From positions 5,804,501 to 5,868,500 of the forward strand of contig NC_134995.1 of NCBI RefSeq assembly GCF_050947335.1: DNA of 64,000 nucleotides, given 5' to 3'. Position 1 is the stretch's first letter, and each line of letters begins with the position of its first letter. This document shows, piece by piece, positions 1-11,352 of this stretch. Below the pieces are notes generated by a model that worked only from the letters and a program-made list of their open reading frames with translations, was not told the DNA's origin and made no database searches. A program made the translations under genes and the position numbers. This DNA comes from Megachile rotundata. Taxonomy: Eukaryota; Arthropoda; Insecta; Hymenoptera; Megachilidae.

Positions 1-434
1 CCAACTCAAATAAATTAATTCAACTACATTCAAAAATCTACCAAAACTACAAACCGCTTAAATCGGTCTTTCACTTGCAACTCCACCCGTTAGAAATCGA
101 TCCTCAATTTTACAAAAAAGGTAGATAACTGATCCACATACAAAATTCCCTGCAATACCGACAGTTCTTCCCGAAAATCATTTAGGCCGTTCAAAACTCC
201 CAAAATCATCCCTCATTCTCCACATTAGACAATTCCTTTCGAAAACCGTTACACGAACAAATAATTTTCCATATATCCGTGCTTTGTTCTCGCGTTCATT
301 AAAAAAATCCTGTATCGTACAGGTTTCGGGGCGAGGTTACTTGTTCCTGGTCGGAAACGCAGAATAATAAAGTCCGGCGTCGATTGGCCGAGCATTGCGC
401 AGGGGCGGCACACTGCGCCTGAGTTGATACTCAC
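1..434 (-). other. Start of the intron after the last visible CELF exon
   Basis: The first 330 bases are plain AT-rich sequence with no motif I can name. The next 100 bases, beside the donor, are GC-richer. Open frames through the exon in the wrong phase are shadows. The next exon, expected to continue the linker, lies beyond position 1. Confidence 0.7.
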
Positions 435-590
435 GTCCTGCATAGGTCTGAGGTATCCCGTTGGTGTAGACGCCGGGATCCGAACCTGTTGGTTGACCGT
501 TCGGTGTTTGTGCAGCCATGTTGAAATTGGGCATCGTTGGCGACGGTAACGACGGTATCGCACCGTTAACCGGCTGCCCTGTACCGGTAC
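435..590 (-). CDS. bru3: CELF/Bruno exon: Pro/Asn/Gly-rich linker segment
   Basis: This 156-bp exon encodes TGTGQPVNGAIPSLPSPT, then MPNFNMAAQTPNGQPTGSDP and GVYTNGIPQTYAG. It resembles the AVPSIPSP...ANGQP...VFANGI part of CELF4-type linkers, upstream of RRM3. The donor is CAGGAC followed by GTGAGT at 434-429, leaving one base of a split codon. The 5' edge is ambiguous: the chosen acceptor ends CGTAG at 591, but an equally in-frame acceptor ending TCAG at 603 would extend the exon to 602 and add Leu-Leu-Val-Gly. Neither has a strong pyrimidine tract. The continuation to RRM3 is outside the window. Confidence 0.9.
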
Positions 591-1387
591 CTACGAGCAA
601 ACCTGATCAGTACACACCGGTTACCCTCTTGCTCTTACAACACTGACCTCAGTCACCCCCACGGCGCAAGGTATCGGATCGGGAATGCTTACGCTCAGAT
701 AGTTGCCCTCTGTACATCCTGTCAACCAATTTGCCCTATATATTTACGGTATATACGGTATAATTGGCAGGACGTTAGAACCCGTTTGCGAATGATCCGT
801 ATACCTCGCGCCACCGATTGAGGGATCATATGATCTGCGGATTGCTGAAATGTTAGTCGCAGGGCTGACGACGTATAATCGTCCGGTTTCTAAGTGTATC
901 GACTCTAAGGACGATTACCAGATTTTGAACGATCAATGGGACTATCTGTTCAATTAGCTTGGGGCTTTTATTTAATCTTTCTGCTGCTATTTTTATTTAA
1001 CTTAACCATCCTACTGATTTACTATTTAATTGTCAACTCTATTGACATACACATTAAACTGGTTACATTTCTAAAGTAAAAAAATGGTATTCTTACTATT
1101 ATACAAACTGAATGTTAAAAAAATATTCATCTAAAATTTTAACATGAAGTAGTAAAAAATTATATCATTTCATTTTTGTCTGGTTACTAAATAAGAATTG
1201 AAGTCCCTGCATTTTTTAATACTGACAAAATGTTGACGCTACTTTCCAAAATGTCGAATCTCATTTTTTATTTCAAGCTTTCGTCAAAAATGTTTTAAGC
1301 TTCGTTAGAAATAAAAAATAATTATATAAGCAAGTTACATCTTTTATTTATTTATATTTTTACTTTAGCCTCACTTAAAAAATTATA

Positions 1388-1497
1388 TTGTATCAATATA
1401 TACACTCAATAATAAAAATTCTTTGTATCAATATATACACTCAATAATAGAAATTCTTTGTATCAATATATACACTCAATAATAAAAATATTTTGTA
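1388..1497. repeat. 35-bp tandem repeat, about 3 copies
   Basis: Three nearly identical 35-bp units beginning TTGTATCAATATATACACTC start at 1388, 1423 and 1458, followed by a few bases of a fourth. Confidence 0.93.
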
Positions 1498-1612
1498 CAT
1501 TACAATATTTGCAGCCTAACTAATAAATTACTATCAAATCAAAAACAATTGTACACAACTGGTTTTAAAAACTGTCAAAACGAATTTTACGAGCGCGATG
1601 ATCCACGGAGGC

Positions 1613-1621
1613 AAGATGGCG
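1613..1621 (+). promoter_or_regulatory. YY1/PHO-type site AAGATGGCG
   Basis: AAGATGGCG, followed by CC, lies in a small GC-rich island. GCCAT/ATGGC is the core recognised by metazoan YY1 and Drosophila Pleiohomeotic. Binding is inferred from the motif only. Confidence 0.35.
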
Positions 1622-2269
1622 CCTCAAGAATGAAAGTAATCTGTGGGACCGGAAGTGGGAGGAAATAAAATATTATTTCCCTATCAAACGGTATTACCTA
1701 TCGACGTATAGAAGAACGCTTGCGGTGAGCCGATTTCTGTGCTTACTTTTACTTGTCTGTACTATTTCGCTCGTATTGCGAACCCACAGGAGCCGGGAAA
1801 AGAAAAGAGAGCAAAGGAGAGCTGGTGGAAACGGTACCGCTTTGCTTCTCTGTTTTTCTCGTTCGGAAAACCTTCGATAAAGTTTCACAGTACCGGCAAT
1901 ATCTTTCGCCCGAGTCACGCTCGGTGAAAATGTTGTATTGATTTATGAGCCAGTTATAAGGCAACCGACTGAACGATACCGTTGCCGCGAAGTCCATGAG
2001 AAATAAACGGAAGGGCAGGATAAAAGGGGCCAAGATAAAGAAAGAGTTTCGCGCCATAGAAACCGAACTATTCGCGACAAAGTGTACGTGTGCGGACGTA
2101 TGGGGGCTTTTCAATTCGATACTTCGTGATTTTCTGCAGATCGAATGTCGTCGCTGGTTTCTTGCGGGTCAAAGAGACAAATGATTTCGGAATCGGTTGT
2201 TATTGTTGACGTAACTGGATGCTTGTATGAATGAAGTTCTTTTTAGGGATAGTTTGTGGAGGGAGTGGC

Positions 2270-3240
2270 TTTTTTGAGGATTTGGAAGTTGGATAGTTGG
2301 AAAATTTGAAATTTGGGTATTTGGCAATTAAAAATTTTAGATATTTGGAAATTCAGAAATTTGGAAGTTATGGAACTTGGGAATTTGAAATTAGAGGGTT
2401 TGGTATTGAGAAAGATACATATTTGAGAGGTTAGGAATTTGGAAATTTAGAATTTTAGAAATTTGAGAATTTGGAAGTTATGGAACTTGAGAATTTGAAT
2501 TTAGAAGGTTTGGGATCGTGAAAGATAGATATTTGAAAGGTTAGGAATTCAGAAATTTAGTATTTCAGAAATTTGGAAATTTAGAAGGTTTGAAATCGAG
2601 GAAGATTGATATTTGAGAGGTTACTAATTTGGAAATTTGGGAATTTGAAAGTTATGGAACTTGGGAATTTGAGTTTCAGACGGTTTGGAATCGAGAAAGA
2701 TTGATATTTGAGAGGTTAGGAATTCAGAAATTTAGAATTTCAGAAATTTGGAAATTTAGAAGGTTTGAAATCGAGGAAGATTGATATTTGAGAGGTTAGG
2801 AATTCAGAAATTTAGAATTTTAGAAATTTGGGAATTTGGAAGTTATGGAACTTGGGAATTTAAATTTTGAAGGTTTTTTCGAGAAAGATAGATATTTGAA
2901 AGGTTAGGAATTTGAGCAGTTAGAAATTTTGAAATTGATAACACTAGATTTTGGAAATTTTGAAGCTGGGGAAGTTACAAACTTGAATTTTGAAAGTTAG
3001 AAATTTGCTACATTAAAAATTTAGAATAATCTGAAAACTAGCGAATTTTAAAATTTGAATTTTGAAGGTTAGGAATTTGGTAATCTACAGAAATCTACAG
3101 GGTTATGAACATGGAAGCATCGAAATGTGGAAATTTGAAATATTTGTACTTTTGTAAATTTAACAAGTAAGGATTTGTGAATATGGAAATTCAGAATTTA
3201 ATTTGAAGCTTTAAAAATTCGGAAGCTTGAGTCCACTTAC
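2270..3240. repeat. Degenerate purine-rich array of AAATTTGG-type words
   Basis: The plus strand is rich in runs such as GGAATTTGGAAATTTAGAA. A longer unit of about 80-90 bp, containing GATATTTGAGAGGTTAGG, recurs several times between 2400 and 2920. The array decays into scattered words after 2950. It has no coding value. Confidence 0.85.
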
Positions 3241-4055
3241 GTCAACAGTAACAATTTAGCTACTCCAACACTTTGATGGCCATACATTTCATGAAATATT
3301 TCTCTGTTTGCAAAGTACGTATTAATTATTTTCAAGAACACAGTTTTCCTATTTTTCAAAAATCGAAATTGTTTATATTTTTGTTATATTGTTAATTAAA
3401 AATTTGGAAAGATTTTCAGTGATTTTCCTAATTTATTTTCTTTTTCAAACAGGAGCAGTAACGCAGAACAACATAGAAACAGGAGCTACCATAATTTTGA
3501 GCAGCAAGTATACAGCACTGACAGTTATAGAAACTTTTGCAAAGTACTTGTATTGTACACGTTAACAACATTTCAAAACAACTGTCGGCTATTTCCGTTA
3601 AAGTTCAACTGCGTAATTAATGTTTGTTATTACTGTGCCAGTAAAAAGTTTGTGTACATTTCTGTTTAACAATTATCTGCAACTGTTTATTTTGCGACTT
3701 TTGGAATAATTATAATTCTACCATATCAGTGATAATTTAAAATGCAGTACTTGATTAAAATATACTATTCGACTAAAATACGCCATTTTATAATTTAACA
3801 TACATTGTGATAAAATTTCGGAAATTACATAACGCCTTAATTTATGAGTTCGTTGACAAGAGATTTATTGTTGTAATATTAATTACTTTTGTAATATTAA
3901 AAGAGACAAAAAATGTTCAAATGGTAGGGATATTTTGTATATGTCTTTGTTTACTTTATGCCTATCATTGGTGACCGAGTTGATTTAAAATTAAATTTAA
4001 AATTCAGTCGAAAATTTGTCTCATTTCAACAGTCACATGTGGAGTTATATTACAA

Positions 4056-4068
4056 GACAAGGGGTTAA
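4056..4068. mobile_element. Solo end of a TTAA-bounded miniature element
   Basis: GACAAGGGGTTAA matches the right terminus of the element at 26645-26895. No matching left terminus is visible nearby, so this is a truncated copy or a chance match. Confidence 0.3.
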
Positions 4069-4320
4069 TATTTTGTACTATACATAATGAAGTTTATTGA
4101 CAGAATTATACCAAACAATTCCTATGTAACATACCTACCGCAAAATTTTCAAAATACAATAATATAACAATAATAATGCAATAAGTATTTAATGCAAGAT
4201 GGCGTACAGAGTTACTGGAATTGCGATATATTACATGACAACGGCCCTCAAAGTGTTAACTTATGTTATACACGACGTTCAAAATAGGTGCATAGAGTGT
4301 TAAAAGAAAGAAAAACGTAC

Positions 4321-4450
4321 CGGAAGTCGGTGGGACGATGGGGTTTGGCATGCCATTTAACGCGTGCGGCAATTGTCCAGCTGCCAACGCCGCCATCGGG
4401 TTGATGTACGTCCCCTGTGCCGTTGCGGCAGCCATGAGGGCTGCTTGCTG
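4321..4450 (-). CDS. bru3: CELF/Bruno exon: Gln/Ala-rich linker segment
   Basis: This 130-bp exon encodes QQAALMAAATAQGTYINP followed by MAALAAGQLPHALNGMPN and PIVPPTSG, with one base left over. It aligns with the QQAALMA...GGYLNPMAAFAAAQ segment of vertebrate CELF4-type linkers. The linker supports splicing activity and protein contacts and is the part most often varied by alternative splicing. The acceptor is TTTACAG before CAGCAAGC and the donor is TTCCG followed by GTACGT. The entry is phase 0 and the exit phase 1. The acceptor is an NAGNAG tandem, so an isoform beginning 3 bases later and lacking one glutamine is possible. Confidence 0.93.
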
Positions 4451-6947
4451 CTGTAAATAGAACTTATATGTCGAAAACACATCCGAGGGAATGTATTCCG
4501 CTTAAATTGTTAATTAAGTGGTAAATGTCTACGTTAATGTGAACATAGTGTCCCGATAACGCGAATTACAAGACCAATTTCTGTTTTGCGAAAATACTTT
4601 GTGAAAATATGAAAATTTCTAATTTTTAAATTCTTTCTGCAGTTCTGTAATTTTCCAATTCTCCAAATGTTTATATCTCAAATTTTTAAATATTGAAATT
4701 CTTAAATTATGGAATTCTCAAATGTTCAAATTATAAGATTTTCAAATATACAAATTCTTCAAATTTTAATTTTTAATTTTTACATTTTTCAATATTCCAA
4801 TTTTCCAATTTTCTAATTTTCTAATTTTCCAAATTTCCAAATTTCTAATCTTCCAATTTTCCAATTCTCCAATTCTCCAATTCCCCAATTCTCCAATTCT
4901 CCAACTCTCCAATTCTCCAATTCTCCAATTCTCCAATTCTCCAATTCTTCAATTCTCTAATTCTCGAATTGTCCATTTGCAATATTAAAGCTAAGAATAC
5001 TTATAATTTCAACAAACTTTGATCTCACAATACAAAAGTCCACAAATCTGGAAAATTAGTAACTCGGTAATTTTATTTAAATTTTCAAATCGAGTAATTT
5101 TAGAGGTAGGTACTTTCAAAGGTAGTAATTTAAAAATTTAGGAACTTAGAAAATAGGCAATCTAGTACTTCAGATTTAGAAGTTTAGAAATTTAGCTATT
5201 TGAAAATATACCAAATATTCTAAATTTTTGAATTTTTCTTCAAAACTCTAAAATTAAGCAACCACTAAATTTTCAAATTGAAAAATTGACTTTCATTGGA
5301 AAGTTGTTCATGCCGGCAGATTCATATCACATGCCCAAAACCATCGCTTCACTTATCCATCACTACCGGCAACCGAATTAACCCACTTACTTCAAAAATG
5401 TGTCTACCACAATGAATTTTATATACAATTGTCTATCAATACCAGATACAACAACAAATCAAAAACAGATTGTTATAATTTCGTTGATCTTCATCAAAAA
5501 GTCAAGGTTAACAAAATTTTGTTACACCCATATTGTTCAATATAATAATGTCTATAGAAATCCTTCATTTCCCAGAAGTATTATACCTTTTCTTATCAGA
5601 AACAGCTTTGTTTTATATAATAATACTCATTTTAACAATGCTGGCCACTGTTTTGTTTGTTTCACTGACTTCTTTATATCAATCGTATGAAAGCATCACT
5701 CGACAATGCTGCAGACGAACACCTACGTTCGAAAATAATGCGCATTTATTCCACAAATAAGGCTACCATTTTGTTGAATTTCTCTTATCGAAGCACACAA
5801 CAATTAAATAAGTACCGAATATTAAATAATGATATGCGAAAATTTTTCGGCATGAAATTCCACCTTAGAAATTTACATTCGTGTCTTTCGAAATTGTTTT
5901 TCGTTATTTTCTCTTTCATAAAACAATTTTATAATCATTTTATAATCATGTATATAAAGAATATGATTTACATTGTGTATTATTATGTGTATGTACGGTA
6001 TTTATAGTATGAATATGAATTCGTCACAAAATCTTCACAATCTAAAATCTCAACTGTCCAAAGTTTCGACAGCTAAAATCCCGTCATTTAAAATCCCAGT
6101 GGTGTCGAATATACTTGTCGAATAAAATAATATATAAAACTAGCTTGAACCAGTTTAATTTTAACTGTTAGCCGCGTTTGACTGGTATCATTTAAAACCT
6201 CACTTGAAGTGCGTTCGATAAATATATTCGGGATTATAACTGCCGGGACTTTAGCTATCGGGTTTTTAGAGGTTGGGATTATAGGTGTCGGTATTTTGGC
6301 TTTCATAGTTATAACTATAATTATAATATATTACATAATTTATACTAAATACTGTATAATATTGTTAAATTTATAATATATGTATCATTAGTGTAGTACA
6401 TTATTCAAGTATATTGTAAGTTACATTATCATAACTGTAGTATAACTACAGCTATGACTATATATAATTATAACTATAAATATCGTTATACTATACATAA
6501 CTGTTTATAGTCTAAACAACTGGAATATTTTAATTTTTTTTTATGAAAAAGAATTTACAAGTACAGAAACCTAACACATTAAAATATAAAATATAAAATA
6601 TGCAAATAAATTTAAATATGTATTATATGATTGAAAATCTTGTGATTGAATTAGTTGTAACTTTGTATTAGTTAAAAATAAATAAAGATTATAATTTGTG
6701 AAGATTAAAAGAATCGAAGAGAAGAATTTTATACGCAGGACGTGAAAGAACGATAGATTGCGAATCAGTTAAAAAAAGAAGAAAGATGGGTTAAAGTTGT
6801 CACGATGACAAGTGAAGGAGGAGAATATCGAATATCGTCGGTCATTTTTAACAAGACAGAAGCTATTATAGATTGTGATTCACGATAACGAGGACAACTA
6901 GACGGTAATGTGGTAACGCGAGAGCCATTAACGGTAATGCGACCCAC
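4451..6947 (-). other. Intron of 2.5 kb between RRM2-end and linker exons
   Basis: It contains the CCAATTCT array and its degenerate flanks (4600-5260), AT-rich unique sequence with only short ORFs (5300-6300), and TATAAT-type microsatellite-like DNA (6300-6700). I see no other gene in it. Confidence 0.75.
4600..5260. repeat. Pyrimidine-rich array with a CCAATTCT octamer core
   Basis: The core at 4861-4972 is an almost pure 8-bp repeat of CCAATTCT with few substitutions. It is flanked by degenerate TTCCAATTTT-like words on the left and more decayed AATTT words on the right. Confidence 0.9.
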
Positions 6948-7091
6948 CTGAGCATAAGCGCCGTAAGCGCCGAACTGATTGAAGACGAAAGGGTTAAGGA
7001 TGCTCATGTTCCCGGCCATTTGCTGCATGCGTCTTACTTGTCTCTCTTTCTCAGTATCTGCGAACTTTACCACTACGCTGGATGACGCACC
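6948..7091 (-). CDS. bru3: CELF/Bruno exon: end of RRM2 and start of linker
   Basis: This 144-bp, 48-codon exon begins GASSSVVVKFADTEKER and continues QVRRMQQMAGNMSILNPF to end in a Phe/Tyr/Gly-rich GAYGAYAQ. VVVKFADT is the last beta strand of RRM2. The basic RRMQQMAG stretch starts the divergent linker and is characteristic of CELF3-6. The acceptor is GTTTCAG before GGTGCG, and the donor is GCTCAG followed by GTGGGT. Both ends are phase 0, so this exon could be skipped or included without changing frame. An open frame runs past the donor for about 60 codons, but it loses CELF similarity at once and is read as intron. Confidence 0.95.
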
Positions 7092-7259
7092 CTGAAACAC
7101 AATGGAATAATACTTATTTATTAAAGTCGATTGCAATATTAATATAATGTTAATATACCAATATCAGTTTAGGTTATTAATGTTTGGAAGTAATGGTGTT
7201 CAACCATGAATTTGGAATTTGATAATTTCTATATTTTAGATTAGAATTATCAGATTCCC

Positions 7260-8260
7260 AAACTGGTAAATTTGCAAATTTTTGAACTATTAAATCAAGT
7301 TCCCATAGTTTCAAAATTTGAAACTGACAAAGTTTCAAATTTCCAAATTTTCAAACTTCCAAATTTCCAGACTTCTAAATTTTCAAATTCTCAAGCTTCT
7401 AAATTTCTAAATTTGCAAGTTTCCAATCTTTCAAGTTTCCAAGGTCCCAATTTCCAAAATTCCATAATTCTCAAAATTACAAATTCCAAAATTCCCAAAC
7501 GGCCATCTTTTCTAATTTCCAAATTTCCAAATTTCCAGACCTCAAAATTTTCAAATTCTCAAGCTTCTAAATTTCCAAATTTCTCAGTTTGCAAGTTTCC
7601 AATCTTCCAAGCTTCCAAACTTCCAAGGTCTCAATTTGCAAAATTCCATAATTCTCAAAATTCCAAACTCCAAAACTCCCAAACACCCATCTTTCCTAAT
7701 TTCCAAATTTCCAAATTTCCAGACCTCAAAATTTTCAAATTCTCAAGCTTCTAAATTTCCAAATTTCTCAGTTTGCAAGTTTCCAATCTTCCAAGCTTCC
7801 AAACTTCCAAGGTCTCAATTTGCAAAATTCTATAATTCTCAAAATTCTAAACTCCAAAACTCCCAAACACCCATCTTTCCTAATTTCCAAATTTCCAAAT
7901 TTCCAGACCTCAAAATTTTCAAATTCTCAAGCTTCTTTTCCAAATTTCTAAATTTACAAGTTCCCAATCTTCCAAGCTTTTAAGGTTCCATTTTGCCAAA
8001 TTCCATAATTCTCAAAACCACAAATTCCAAAATTATCAAACGCCCATGTTTTCTAATTTCTAAGTTTCCAAATCTCCAAATTTTCAAATTTCCATATTCC
8101 TGAATTTTCAAACTTCAAATTTCTAAAATTGCTCTCACATTCCCAAACTTGCAAATTTCTAAACTCTTTCAAATTTCCTATCCAATTTTTCAAATCCAAA
8201 TTTTCCGAAATTGCAAAATTCTCAAATATAAGGAATAGCACATCAGGAAGATCGTCAATT
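7260..8260. repeat. 184-bp minisatellite built of TTCCAAAT-type words
   Basis: A long unit marked by CCATCTTTCCTAATTTCC recurs with its CAT at 7504, 7688 and 7872, exactly 184 bp apart. A related partial copy begins near 7321 and a shortened copy has its CAT near 8044. Each unit contains the order TTTCCAGACCTC, TCAAGCTTCTAAATTT, GTTTGCAAGTTTCC and AATTCCATAATTCTC. Few stops occur, so long open frames full of SKFPNFQ-like words appear, but 184 is not a multiple of 3 and the frames are by-products. Confidence 0.92.
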
Positions 8261-8548
8261 CAAAAACTTGAAATTTTAATAATAAAATTTTGTTAATATA
8301 ATGAATTCTTAAAGCAATTAATACAAATATTCATATACGTAATGATCAATATTAACTCATAATATAATTAACCTATAAGTGATGAATGTCTTCTCTTCAA
8401 TTTTTCTTTCAATCTTTCCCTACTCCCTAAAGAAGACTTCTCCACGTGATTTCACGGTAAAATCCATAAGAATTTGTAGTTCAAATTCCACGAGACAAAG
8501 TCGACCTATTTCCAACATCCTCCTTTGACCAGCGCATTATGGGAAATC

Positions 8549-8559
8549 AAGATGGCGGC
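8549..8559 (+). promoter_or_regulatory. Full-consensus YY1/PHO site AAGATGGCGGC
   Basis: AAGATGGCGGC is a full match to the classic YY1 consensus. It lies in a GC-richer island (8380-8900) deep in the intron. Binding is not shown by the sequence. Confidence 0.45.
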
Positions 8560-9079
8560 CTATGCGATTTATCGTGTCAAAATTAAGTTGCTCACGATGT
8601 AAATTGCCTTGCTATGACAAGCGCGTCTGAAACGTAGGATCAGATACTCCTGTCAGACGTGCCGCTTCGTAATTTCCATGAGACGAAGCGGCGCTGTAGC
8701 AAGGGGATTACCGTCGCCGACGTAAAGCCGCATAATTTTCTAGAATCCCGCATTTTCTCCGTGACCGCGTACGCGTTTCTCGTCCTTTATGAATTTATAA
8801 CACGTATAAAATTTGATAATAACGCCGCTTCGACAACGGACGTAATTATCAAAGAAGCCTCAACGTCTTCCTCATTAATCGCTGGAAATTAACCTATCGG
8901 CTAACTCGCTTGCGTTTAACAGCTATACAAATTTTTTCTTGTTAAAAATTAAAATATTTCGTTAGGTTAAACTTTGGGGTGTATAAAATTATTGACTTCT
9001 TTTTTTAGTATTGTTTTTTATGTCTGGAATATGAAGATTCACGTTTTCTTGGTTAGGTAGAAATCCAGCAGTTAATTGT

Positions 9080-9480
9080 TTAATTTTAGTAAAAATTGAA
9101 AATATGCAATTGTAAAATAAAATTCTGAAATTAAATTTTCAGTTATAAAATTCCATTTAATTATTGAATTTTCGATTCTAGAATCAAATTTTTTGGTTAC
9201 AATTTCAATTTTTAAAATAAAATTTGAGAATTCAATTTTGAATGCTAAAATAAAATTTTCAATTTCTAAAATAAAATTTGAAATTCCATTCTGAATTTTT
9301 AAAATTAAATTTTGCAATACCATTTTGAATTTTAAAATAAAATTTTACAGTACCGTTTTGTACTTTAGAATTAAATTTTTACAATACCATTTTGTATTAT
9401 AAAATTAAATTTTTACAATACCATTTTGTATTACAAAATTAAATTTTACAATTTAGTCTTCAATTTTTAAATTACTCTTC
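9080..9480. repeat. AT-rich array of AAAATTAAATTTT words
   Basis: Degenerate AAAATAAAATTT and ATTGAAAATT words grade into a unit of about 34 bp, with TACCATTTTGTATTA, repeated near 9350-9450. Confidence 0.8.
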
Positions 9481-10149
9481 AATTCAATTTTCATCCAATT
9501 CAATTTTTCATCAAAATTAACTATTTTAACGTAGTTCAAATTTTTTATTGAATTTGCAGATAAAATAATTTCTCCAGTTTCACCAATAAATCAAAATTAA
9601 ATACGCAGTCGAAAAATTACATTGAAAGTCCGGCTTTAATAATAAAAGAATATAAATGACAGGTTCTTACGGTGATAAAGATTGATCTATCAAAGGATCA
9701 TGATCGTGCAAAAGATGGAATTATTACGCGTATTTCTCGATGTGAAAAGACGCTGCTTTTCGAGATGCTTACGAGGATACATAAGGCGATGACGTTCTTA
9801 CCACGTCTAAAATATAAATGGAAAGGCAACAGGTGGTCAGTGGCCATTGTGAGTGCGGAGAAAAGCTCAGCTTTCGAGCTTCTAGTGATATATTATATTC
9901 ACGTCATCAATGCAAATGCCGGGCGTGTCTGAGTTTATATAACGATGGTAATATTGTAACCCGTTGACATGCTTGCTGGAAATTCCGCATTCTTGTCACG
10001 CGATTTTGCATGGTTCATCCCCTTTCATCCCTTCCTTGCTATACACTTTTTCACTTGCTCCGTCATCTCTTCCCTTTTTATTTGCTGTCTTTCTTTCAAA
10101 TATAATATTCTTTTATTGTATTTATTTGAAACGTTCAAATATTTTACAA

Positions 10150-10440
10150 TACATTAATATTAAGTAAAAATTATGTAGATATTATAATAATATGGTGATA
10201 TGATATGTTAAGAATTAGATATTAATACAATAGCATGATATTTTAAGAATGTTTATAAGATGTTAATATAATCATATGATACTTTAAAATGTTAGTATGG
10301 CATTCATATAATTATTGCTACTTTAATAATATTAATATGGTATTATTTCAGATATAATGTTAATACAATACTAATGCAAGTATAATATTAATATAAATAC
10401 AATGTTAGTACACTTATTATAAATATTAATATAAATATGA
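10150..10440. repeat. AT-rich ATATTAATA-type low-complexity tract
   Basis: Words such as TAATATTAATA and TACAATG recur irregularly. No clean unit length is visible. Confidence 0.6.
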
Positions 10441-11341
10441 ATATTTAAGAAAAATACGCAAGAAAATCTTTTACAGAAAAATAATATCAAGATGAACCTT
10501 GTAATGACCCTGAAATGACCTATGGTCATGCTAATATTTTTTCTAGCAAATGTTAATTAAATTAAATACTCTGAATCTTAAAAATCATTGCCCACAAAGA
10601 TTAATACCTCAAAATCAAATTCTCCCTTGCACTCAAATGTATTTTGTTAGTGTGAGCTTTAAAGCTTCATGGTTAAAGAGTTTAATGAATTTTTATATTA
10701 TTATTTTCTTATTAGGAATGTCACTATTATCTGTGTAACTATGTTTGTACATAATACTATAGATTTATTTTAAATAATTTATTTGAAATTTCTATATTAA
10801 GTGTGTAAACTTGTATTAATGAATGTAAGTTACAAGTACAAGGAGTTAATAAGATTCCTGTTTACGTCAATATCATAAAGCTATAAAAAGTTAGCTTTCG
10901 AATCAAATTAATGCCCGTAAAATTTTACATCGAAACTTTCTGGAAACCACCGATAAAACGATAATCGCTATTAATACGTAGCTCAATGTAATATTCTTTT
11001 AAAGGAACACAGTCTAATTTAAGATATCGTAGCTTTAGTTTCAGGGTTGTTCGCAAGGGAAACAACACCTACGAGTTTCGCGGCGTGCTCTTGATATTAG
11101 TTACAGTAATGTGGAAAGTTGTATCCAACCATGAAACCCGCATAACTTTTATGCCTTGTAAACTGTGGCCGGATGCTGGTTTCCTTGAAACGTAGTGGTT
11201 ATACACGCGTTTGGCCTTATTCGACTTGGCTGTAAACGAAACTTTTTAATAATTGCGAGCCAACCGTCCCTTTTCTACCCTGTTCGAACACAATTCAACG
11301 ACCGCCAATTGTATTCGACGCTCATACGCGTGACCGAGAAC

Positions 11342-11352
11342 AAAATGGCGGC
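11342..11352 (+). promoter_or_regulatory. YY1/PHO-type site AAAATGGCGGC
   Basis: AAAATGGCGGC occurs at the edge of a CpG-containing GC-richer block. Function is inferred only from the motif. Confidence 0.35.

Larger units (their letters stand above)
591..4320 (-). other. Intron of 3.7 kb between two linker exons
   Basis: It contains a GC-richer block next to the acceptor (600-950), a 35-bp tandem triplicate (1388-1497), a GC-richer island with a PHO/YY1-type site (1590-2200), a long degenerate array (2270-3240) and AT-rich sequence to 4320. Short ORFs at 1690-2180 occur on both strands, overlap each other and match nothing I know. Confidence 0.75.

Noticed and set aside
249..563. 104-codon minus-strand ORF overlapping a CELF exon
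   Set aside because: It is the wrong frame of the real exon 435-590; the other frame carries CELF linker similarity and consensus splice sites.
7272..7983. Plus-strand ORFs of 160 and 115 codons with SKFPNFQ repeats
   Set aside because: They are produced by the 184-bp pyrimidine-rich minisatellite, which happens to lack stops; the unit length shifts frame at each copy.
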